A stretch of DNA of 19,217 bases from JALXDT01 sp964634755 (lineage in GTDB: Bacteria > Acidobacteriota > Aminicenantia > JAMOAD01): assembly GCA_964634755.1 (NCBI GenBank), contig CAZWJH010000048.1, positions 1-19,217 on the forward strand, read 5' to 3'. This document shows, piece by piece, positions 1-6,121 of this stretch (its first letter is position 1; each line of letters starts with the position of its first letter). The translations under genes were made by a program, and so were the position numbers. The notes beneath the pieces were generated by a model. That model saw only the letters and a program-made list of their open reading frames with translations, was not told where the DNA came from and ran no database searches.

Positions 1-5
1 TTCCC

Positions 6-34
6 TTGATTTTTCTTCTTTAATCTGTTAAAAA
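6..34 (+). promoter_or_regulatory. Possible promoter of the DUF481 gene, leaderless type
   Basis: A TTGATT hexamer (6-11) and a TAAAAA hexamer (29-34) are separated by 17 bases, and TGT directly before the -10 gives an extended -10 look. The start codon follows the -10 after only five bases, so transcription would begin at or next to the ATG. The sequence is AT-rich, so chance matches are likely. The absence of any Shine-Dalgarno sequence before this ATG is what makes the reading attractive. Confidence 0.3.
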
Positions 35-39
35 TTTTT

Positions 40-807
40 ATGAGACTAAGAAAAGCGGTAGCTGTTTTTTTTGTTATTTTTTTTGTGGTTTTTGTTATAA
101 GAGCTGGAGAAATAAAGAAGGATGGTAAAAATACCTCAAAAAAGAGTAAAAACTGGAAATCTTCTCTCTTTCTCTCTTACACAATGAGTAAAGGAAACAG
201 TAAAGGAGCTGCTTACTCGGGGCAGGCCCGGCTTTCATACAAGACAAGCGGATTTTTTCTTTCGGGTTCTTACGAGCAATATTATGGTAAAAATGAAGAT
301 AAGGTAAATCTAAACAAAGGGAAAGCCTTTATTACATTTAACAGAAAAATTAAAGCTGGTTTTAATGTGAGCTCTTCGGCTACCTATGAGTATGATAGAA
401 TAGCAGAGCTTGACTACAGGTTTAACTATGGGCTTGGTTTCAGCTATCTGGGTGGAGATAAAACCAAGAAATCTTTCTCATTCACCACAAACTTTGTTTA
501 TGAAGTTGACAATTACAGTATTCCGGAAAAAGAGGACAAGAAAAATTTCAGACTTCAAATGCTTGCCCAGACAAATATTAATTTTTTAAAATATTCTTAT
601 TTTGAGGCTACAGTACTATATACTCCGAATGTTATTGAAATCTCAGATGATTACCGTGTGGAGATAAAATCTTCAATAAAATTTTTAATGACCTCTCCTA
701 TATGGTTTAAATTTTCTGTTTTAAATCAGTTTAACAATAAACCACCTTCGGATAAAATTAAGAAAAATGATTTTACAATGGTAACAGGGATTGAGCTTTC
801 TATTTGA
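40..807 (+). CDS. DUF481-like outer-membrane beta-barrel protein
   Basis: This 255-residue protein is probably exported to the outer membrane. It has a basic N-terminus followed by a hydrophobic stretch (about residues 6-22, rich in V, F and I) ending near Arg-Ala-Gly, which looks like a signal peptide. The rest is alternating polar and aromatic strands with the spacing of a beta-barrel. A segment reading YTMSKGNSKG, followed by repeated strand pairs, resembles the DUF481 (YdiY-like) family, whose function is poorly known. The ATG at 40 is the first usable start after an in-frame stop at 7-9; there is no Shine-Dalgarno sequence, and a -10-like element lies just upstream. The gene lies 47 bases ahead of sppA and may be co-transcribed with it. 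Family assignment is from overall pattern; another small barrel family is possible. Confidence 0.6.
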   Translation: MRLRKAVAVFFVIFFVVFVIRAGEIKKDGKNTSKKSKNWKSSLFLSYTMSKGNSKGAAYSGQARLSYKTSGFFLSGSYEQYYGKNEDKVNLNKGKAFITFNRKIKAGFNVSSSATYEYDRIAELDYRFNYGLGFSYLGGDKTKKSFSFTTNFVYEVDNYSIPEKEDKKNFRLQMLAQTNINFLKYSYFEATVLYTPNVIEISDDYRVEIKSSIKFLMTSPIWFKFSVLNQFNNKPPSDKIKKNDFTMVTGIELSI

Positions 808-857
808 TTTTAAAACAAAAGAACTGATTATTCGTATATGTAAGTAAAGGAGGAATG

Positions 858-2564
858 ATGAGTAGAAAAACTGCAATTATAATAATTATAGGGGCTTTTT
901 TCATATTTATTATTGCAAGTATCTTTGTTTTTAAGAGTATTGGAACCGGAGGAGTTTCTATTAAAGAGAATACATATCTTGTGATTCCCTTATATGGAAA
1001 TATCCCTGATTATACTACCAAAGAAAATATATTTTCAAAAAGAGAGCCTCTTACAATCTGGAATTTTTACAGAGCAGTAAAACTTGCGGAAAGGGATTCA
1101 AGAATAAAGGGAATAATACTAAAAGTTTACAATCCAATGATAGGAATGGGAAAGATTGAGGAGATAATATCCATTTTAAAAGATTTTAAAAAATCAGGAA
1201 AAAAGATTTACTCATTTTTGGAATACGGGGGGATGCGCGATTATATGATAGCCTCTGTTAGCGATAAAATTTACATGATTTCTACGGGTACTCTTGTGTT
1301 AAAAGGTTTTTCCTTTGAGGTTATGTTTTATAAAGGACTTCTTGAAAAATTGGGGATAAAAGCTGACCTTTTGCACATAGGAGATTATAAGACAGCTTCA
1401 AATCTTTTTACCGAGGATAAATTGACTCCCGCTCATAAAGAAGAGATGGAATATTTATTAAATGAGTTTTCGGATTATTTTTTAAAAGTTGTCTCGGAGA
1501 ATAGAAAGATTAGGAAGGAGGATGTTAAAAGAATCTTTAATCATCCATTTTTGACTTCTGAGGAAGCAAAGGATTTTTCTCTTATTGATTCTATTGCTTA
1601 TTATGATCAGATGATAAAGGATATTTCAAAGCCTTATAATAAACTTAAACCTTATAAAAAGGTAAACAGAGTATCTTTCTCCTCCTATCTTTACGGAAAA
1701 AAATTCTATCCCAAGGGAAGGAATATTGCTATAATTTTTGCCTATGGCCAAATAGAAAGCGGGCAGAGTGGATATAATCCTCTTTACGGTGAAATGTTAG
1801 GCTCTGAAACTTTAATCTCCGCAATAAGAAAAGCTAAAAAAGATTCTTCCGTGAAGGCAATAGTTTTAAGAGTGGATTCTCCTGGAGGCTCCGGTGTGGC
1901 TTCCGATGAGATTTTAAGAGAGCTTAAACTTGCGGCAAAGAAAAAACCTGTGGTGGTTTCAATGAGTGATCTTGCAGCTTCCGGAGGATATTGGATTTCC
2001 ATGGGAGCAAAAAAAATAGTGGCTCACACTTTGACTTTAACAGGTTCAATTGGAGTTATTGCCGGAAAATTTTCTTTAAAAGGATTTTATAACAAATTGG
2101 GACTTAATGTTGAAAGAGTTGAAAAAGAAAAATATGCTCACATTTTTAGCTCCACAGAGGAATTTTCTCCTGAAGAAAGAAAACTGCTTTATAAAAATAT
2201 TGAGAGTTTTTACAATAAATTTTTAAAGGTCGTTTCGGAAGGAAGAGGATTATCTTTAAAAGAGGTTGATTCTATCGGAAGGGGAAGAGTCTGGACCGGT
2301 AGAAGTGCCCTTAAAATAAAACTTGTAGATAAGATTGGTGGCCTTGATGTTGCCATAAGAGAAGCTTCAAGTCTTGCAAAGTTAGGAAAATATTATGGTA
2401 TAAAAACTTTTCCTCGAAAAAGGAGCTTTTTAGAAGAGCTTTTTAATAATAATCCTTTCTTTTCAAAGATTAATATTAAAAAAATTAAAGCAAATCTTAT
2501 CCCTTACAAGAGCTTTGAGGCACTAACCATAATGAACATAATTCCGGAGTTAAGAGACAAATGA
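858..2564 (+). CDS. sppA: Signal peptide peptidase SppA, 67K two-domain type
   Basis: Membrane-anchored serine protease that degrades signal peptides left in the membrane after export. One membrane segment lies near the N-terminus (about residues 5-26), followed by two peptidase S49 domains in tandem as in Escherichia coli SppA, so the protein should form a bowl-shaped tetramer with its active sites outside the cytoplasm. The catalytic Lys is in GDYKTA in the first domain (Lys178) and the nucleophilic Ser is in DLAASGGYW in the second (Ser375), the expected split Ser/Lys dyad. Both TLTGSIGV and DSPGGSG are present. Two adjacent ATGs occur at 855 and 858; I chose 858 because the AAGGAGG at 847-853 is only one base from 855 but four from 858. 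The stop overlaps the next gene by four bases (ATGA). Full family length, nothing missing. Confidence 0.93.
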   Translation: MSRKTAIIIIIGAFFIFIIASIFVFKSIGTGGVSIKENTYLVIPLYGNIPDYTTKENIFSKREPLTIWNFYRAVKLAERDSRIKGIILKVYNPMIGMGKIEEIISILKDFKKSGKKIYSFLEYGGMRDYMIASVSDKIYMISTGTLVLKGFSFEVMFYKGLLEKLGIKADLLHIGDYKTASNLFTEDKLTPAHKEEMEYLLNEFSDYFLKVVSENRKIRKEDVKRIFNHPFLTSEEAKDFSLIDSIAYYDQMIKDISKPYNKLKPYKKVNRVSFSSYLYGKKFYPKGRNIAIIFAYGQIESGQSGYNPLYGEMLGSETLISAIRKAKKDSSVKAIVLRVDSPGGSGVASDEILRELKLAAKKKPVVVSMSDLAASGGYWISMGAKKIVAHTLTLTGSIGVIAGKFSLKGFYNKLGLNVERVEKEKYAHIFSSTEEFSPEERKLLYKNIESFYNKFLKVVSEGRGLSLKEVDSIGRGRVWTGRSALKIKLVDKIGGLDVAIREASSLAKLGKYYGIKTFPRKRSFLEELFNNNPFFSKINIKKIKANLIPYKSFEALTIMNIIPELRDK

Positions 2565-3169
2565 GTGTTTATATTGATAAGCTTGTGAATTCAGGTTTGG
2601 GGGTAAACACATATATGCTTTTTTCCGGTAAGGAGGCTATTATAGTTGATCCGGGGAGAGATGCCCTTGAGCTTGCACAAAAGATTAAGTCTATGCAGAT
2701 AAAGCCTTTAATGATAATTGCAACACACGGCCACTTTGACCATGTAGAGGGTGTGGAAGTTCTGAAAAAGGAATTTAATGTTCCTTTTCTTATGCATAAA
2801 GATGATGAAAAAATGTATTTACACTCTTTAAATGAAGGGGATTTTAAATTTAGGAAATTCCCTCCCGATGGTTTTTTAAAAGATGGAGACATTATTGGGC
2901 TTAATGGTAATGAAATTACTGTTTTTCACACTCCGGGTCACTCTCCCGGTAGTATCTCTCTTTACTTTTATCCGTATTTAATTACCGGTGATACTCTTTT
3001 TTATGGGAGTGTTGGAAGAACTGATTTGCCGGGCGGAGATTTTGAAGCTCTGATTAAATCTATTAAAGAGAGAATATTAACTTTACCTGATGAAGTTGTT
3101 ATACTCCCCGGGCATGGGGATGAAACCACTATAGATTTTGAAAGGGGAGAAAATCCTTATTTGCAGTGA
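2561..3169 (+). CDS. Metallo-beta-lactamase-fold hydrolase, glyoxalase II-like
   Basis: A 202-residue soluble hydrolase of the metallo-beta-lactamase superfamily with a complete two-metal site: THGHFDH (His56, His58, Asp60, His61), His127 in HTPGHSPGS, Asp144 in TGDTLF and His185 in LPGHGDET. The GSVGRTDLPGG segment is typical of the short glyoxalase II-like group (YcbL and relatives), which lacks the C-terminal substrate-binding domain of true glyoxalase II. Activity on S-lactoylglutathione or another thioester is plausible, but the substrate cannot be read from sequence. No signal peptide, so cytoplasmic. It starts within the last codons of sppA (4-base overlap) and ends overlapping the recombinase gene by 4 bases, so the three genes are very probably one transcript with coupled translation. 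The adjacency does not reveal a shared function. Confidence 0.88.
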   Translation: MSVYIDKLVNSGLGVNTYMLFSGKEAIIVDPGRDALELAQKIKSMQIKPLMIIATHGHFDHVEGVEVLKKEFNVPFLMHKDDEKMYLHSLNEGDFKFRKFPPDGFLKDGDIIGLNGNEITVFHTPGHSPGSISLYFYPYLITGDTLFYGSVGRTDLPGGDFEALIKSIKERILTLPDEVVILPGHGDETTIDFERGENPYLQ

Positions 3170-4047
3170 AAAACGAGGAAATTTTAAAGGAGTATTTTTC
3201 TTACTTAAAATTGGAAAAAGGACTTTCTTCTAATACAGTGGAATCTTATGGAAGGGATCTTTACAAATTCTTTACTCTTACGGATAAAGATTATGATAAA
3301 ATTGAAGAAAAGGATATATCGGAATATATTATAAAGCTTATTGCTGATGGGATAAGCCACCGGTCAGTTGCTCGAAATATCTCTGCCTTAAAATCATTCT
3401 TCAGATATTTGCAATATACCGGAAGAATCAAGACGAATCCTCTCTCTTTTATAAGTCAGCCAAAGCTGTGGAAAAATTTACCAGAGTATCTTACTGTGGA
3501 GGAGGTCGAAAAACTTTTGGAACTTCCTGATGTTTCCAAAAGAGGGGGATTAAGGGATAAATCCATAATAGAACTTATGTATTCAACAGGGATTAGGGTT
3601 TCTGAGCTTGTTAATTTAAAAGTGGATAAGGTTAATCTTGATATGGACTTTATAACTGTTAGTGGTAAAGGCAATAAAGAAAGAATTGTCCCTTTTGGAG
3701 ATGAGGCAAAAAGATGGCTTGAGAAATATTTAAAAGAGGGGAGAGAAAAATTTTTAAAGAGAAGAGTTTCTCCCTATCTTTATTTAAGCGCAAGAGGAGA
3801 TAAACTTACGAGACAGTATATATGGAAAATGCTAAAAAAATACGGAAGGATGATTGGGATTGGAGATAAGATAAAACCTCATATTTTAAGACACTCTTTT
3901 GCAACCCATTTGCTTGAGAAGGGAGCAAACCTGAGATTGGTTCAAGTGCTATTGGGGCATTCTCAAATTTCAACCACTGAAATTTATACATTTATTTCAA
4001 GAAAGAGAATAAAAGAGATTTATAAAAAATTTCATCCGAGAGCTTGA
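3166..4047 (+). CDS. xerD: Tyrosine recombinase of the XerC/XerD family
   Basis: A 293-residue site-specific recombinase with the usual Xer layout: N-terminal SAM-like core-binding domain (about residues 1-90, with the signature SSNTVESYGRDL) and C-terminal catalytic domain (about 105-290). All six catalytic positions are visible: Arg144 in STGIRVSEL, Lys168 in SGKGNKE, His239 and Arg242 in HILRHSF, His265 in LLGHSQISTT, and nucleophile Tyr274. Length and lack of extra domains fit a housekeeping Xer protein that resolves chromosome dimers at dif, rather than a phage integrase. The start is GTG at 3166, sharing GTGA with the stop of the upstream hydrolase; translation is probably coupled, because the nearest purine-rich site is about 16 bases upstream. 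XerC versus XerD cannot be settled from one copy. I found no dif-like site in the window. Confidence 0.9.
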   Translation: MKNEEILKEYFSYLKLEKGLSSNTVESYGRDLYKFFTLTDKDYDKIEEKDISEYIIKLIADGISHRSVARNISALKSFFRYLQYTGRIKTNPLSFISQPKLWKNLPEYLTVEEVEKLLELPDVSKRGGLRDKSIIELMYSTGIRVSELVNLKVDKVNLDMDFITVSGKGNKERIVPFGDEAKRWLEKYLKEGREKFLKRRVSPYLYLSARGDKLTRQYIWKMLKKYGRMIGIGDKIKPHILRHSFATHLLEKGANLRLVQVLLGHSQISTTEIYTFISRKRIKEIYKKFHPRA

Positions 4048-4644
4048 TTAAAATAGAAAAGATGTTCCCCACGAGATATAAAATCCGTTCTCAAACCCTC
4101 CCTCAATTTCTATTTCTATATTATTTTTAGGGCGAATTGAGATTCCTATCGGAAATTTTATTACGGGAATCAAAGCCTGATATTTATAATCCTCATCATG
4201 CTCCTGCCAGTGGTCAATGTAAAATCTGCTTCCCTCAAATTTTGCCACTCCAACACCTATTCCTATCCCCACATATGGAGTAACTACAAAAGATGGGAGA
4301 ATATTTAAAATCACAGAATAGCTGAAATTTATCTGATTTAATTTTACATAGGCTTTTGTTGGGTAATCATCCTCTTTTTGTTTCCATATTCCCCCCCCTC
4401 GGAGGTCAAAAATCCTTAAAGCATAAACCGAGTAAAAAGCACTCCTTATCCCGTTTTTTTTAAATCTTTTTACCTTTATCCCTATTCCGTTTCCGGTTAT
4501 TGGCTGGTATTCGTACAAAAATGAACTTTCAAGGCTTTCCACTATTGAAAATTTCCCGAAATTAAGATTAATGGCAGTGTTTTCCTCTGCCATTAAAGTA
4601 AAAGCGAAAAGCAATGTAAAACTAAAAATTATAATTTGCTTCAT
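4048..4644 (-). CDS. Small outer-membrane-type beta-barrel protein, unknown function
   Basis: I do not recognise a specific family. The 198-residue product starts with a clear signal peptide (Lys at residue 2, hydrophobic core about 4-17, likely cleavage after Met-Ala near residue 19). The remainder alternates hydrophobic and polar residues as in a small barrel, includes a glycine-rich strand TPYVGIGIGVGVA, and ends in a terminal Phe, as many outer-membrane barrels do. The ATG overlaps the guaB stop by one base (TAATG), and an AGGA seven bases upstream can serve as ribosome binding site, so it is the last gene of the secA-guaB run. Its stop directly abuts the stop of the convergent xerD-like gene. 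Secretion is well supported; the barrel call is a pattern-based inference. Confidence 0.6.
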   Translation of the reverse strand: MKQIIIFSFTLLFAFTLMAEENTAINLNFGKFSIVESLESSFLYEYQPITGNGIGIKVKRFKKNGIRSAFYSVYALRIFDLRGGGIWKQKEDDYPTKAYVKLNQINFSYSVILNILPSFVVTPYVGIGIGVGVAKFEGSRFYIDHWQEHDEDYKYQALIPVIKFPIGISIRPKNNIEIEIEGGFENGFYISWGTSFLF

Positions 4645-6110
4645 TATTCTATCCTGTAATTTGGAGCTTCTTTTGTTATTATAACATCATGTACATGGGA
4701 CTCTTTGAGCCCTGCTGATGTTATCTTAATAAATTTTGCCCTCTGTCTTAAATCCTTAAGAGTTTTTGCTCCTATGTAGCCCATTCCTGATCTGAGGCCA
4801 CCGGTTATTGTGTTAATGATCTGAGCAGTTGAGCCTCTGTATGGAACTCTTCCCTCAACTCCTTCGGGCACCAATTTCGCTTCTGAGAGCTTTTCATCCT
4901 GAAAATATCTGTCTCTGCTTCCCTTTTTCATTGCTCCCAGAGAGCCCATACCTCTGTACTGCTTGTAAGATCTTCCCTGAAACAGGATAATTTCTCCGGG
5001 GCTTTCATCTGTTCCTGCTAAAAGGCTCCCTATCATAACAGAGCTTGCTCCTGCTGCAAGAGCCTTAACTACATCTCCTGAAAATTTTATCCCTCCGTCT
5101 GCTATAAGTGGGATATCGTATTCCCTCGTTACAGAATAAACATCGGCTATTGCTGTTATCTGGGGAACACCTATTCCTGTTACAACTCTTGTTGTGCAGA
5201 TAGAACCGGGGCCAACACCTACTTTTACAGCATCTGCTCCCCTTTCAATTAAATCCTTTGCAGCCTCGGCAGTTGCAATATTCCCTGCTATAATATCAAC
5301 TTCGGAAAACTCCCCTTTTATCTTTTCCACCATTTGAAGAACTTTTACAGAATGCCCGTGAGCTGTGTCAATAACCAATATGTCAACCTTTTTTGATACC
5401 AAATACTTCGCTCTTTCAAGGGTATCTGCTCCAACGCCAACTGCTGCTGCAACCAAAAGTCTTCCCAATTTATCCTTTGATGCATTTGGGAACTGTTTCC
5501 TTTTTGAGATGTCTTTGACTGTTATAAGCCCTTTGAGATTAAATTTATCATCAACAACCAAAAGCTTTTCTATCCTGTTTTCATGTAAAATTTTCTCAGC
5601 TTCATCAAGGGTTGTGCCTACGGGGACGGTTATGAGATTTTCTTTTGTCATAAGTTCATCAACCCTTTTATCAAGTTTTTTTTCAAATCTGAGATCTCTA
5701 TTAGTGATTATTCCGACTAATTTTCCTGTTTCATCGATAACAGGAATTCCGGAAATTCTGTATTTTGCCATTATATTGAGGGCATCATAGATTTTTGCAT
5801 CCGGAGTAATTGTTATGGGGTCAACAATCATTCCGCTCTCTGATCTCTTTACTTTGTCAACCTCTTCTCCCTGCTCTTCTATTGTCAGGTTTTTGTGAAT
5901 TACCCCGATACCGCCGAGCTGGGCCATAGCTATTGCCATCCTTGCTTCTGTTACAGTATCCATTGCGGCTGATGATATTGGAATATTAATTTTTATATTC
6001 TTTGTAAAATTTGTGGTTAGTATTGTTTCTGCTGGTAAAACCTCGGACTTTTGAGGCAAAAGTAAAACATCATCAAAGGTTAACCCTTCTTTTATCGGAA
6101 ATTCTATCAT
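4644..6110 (-). CDS. guaB: Inosine-5'-monophosphate dehydrogenase
   Basis: Cytoplasmic enzyme oxidising IMP to XMP with NAD+, the committed step of guanine nucleotide synthesis. The 488-residue length is typical. The TIM barrel begins with LTFDDVLLLP (10-19). A Bateman module of two CBS domains is inserted at about 95-205, with ISGIPVID and LLVVDD strands. The catalytic Cys305 is in GPGSICTTR, followed by the phosphate-binding ADGG and GSLLAGTDESPGE segments and the mobile flap with Arg402-Tyr403. The GLRSGMGY segment is intact. The ATG at 6110 follows secA by nine bases; its AGGAGG (6121-6116) contains the last base of the secA stop region, so translation of the two genes is closely linked. 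The secA-guaB neighbourhood is not a textbook operon. Confidence 0.96.
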   Translation of the reverse strand: MIEFPIKEGLTFDDVLLLPQKSEVLPAETILTTNFTKNIKINIPISSAAMDTVTEARMAIAMAQLGGIGVIHKNLTIEEQGEEVDKVKRSESGMIVDPITITPDAKIYDALNIMAKYRISGIPVIDETGKLVGIITNRDLRFEKKLDKRVDELMTKENLITVPVGTTLDEAEKILHENRIEKLLVVDDKFNLKGLITVKDISKRKQFPNASKDKLGRLLVAAAVGVGADTLERAKYLVSKKVDILVIDTAHGHSVKVLQMVEKIKGEFSEVDIIAGNIATAEAAKDLIERGADAVKVGVGPGSICTTRVVTGIGVPQITAIADVYSVTREYDIPLIADGGIKFSGDVVKALAAGASSVMIGSLLAGTDESPGEIILFQGRSYKQYRGMGSLGAMKKGSRDRYFQDEKLSEAKLVPEGVEGRVPYRGSTAQIINTITGGLRSGMGYIGAKTLKDLRQRAKFIKITSAGLKESHVHDVIITKEAPNYRIE

Positions 6111-6115
6111 AAAAA

Positions 6116-6121
6116 CCTCCT
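6116..6121 (-). promoter_or_regulatory. guaB ribosome binding site overlapping the secA stop codon
   Basis: On the minus strand the sequence reads GATAGGAGG, then five A/T bases, then ATG. The secA stop TAG (6122-6120) overlaps AGGAGG (6121-6116) by two bases. A ribosome ending secA therefore sits directly on the guaB initiation site, which favours termination-reinitiation and fixes the guaB start at 6110. Confidence 0.85.

Noticed and set aside
3166..4047. Recombinase read as a phage or integron integrase marking a mobile element
   Set aside because: Length and domain plan are those of housekeeping XerC/D, it is embedded in an overlapping gene run, and no attachment repeats or cargo genes are visible.
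5365..5790. Open frame of 141 codons on the plus strand
   Set aside because: It lies wholly inside guaB, is Ser/Phe-rich in the manner of an antisense shadow, and has no recognisable motif.
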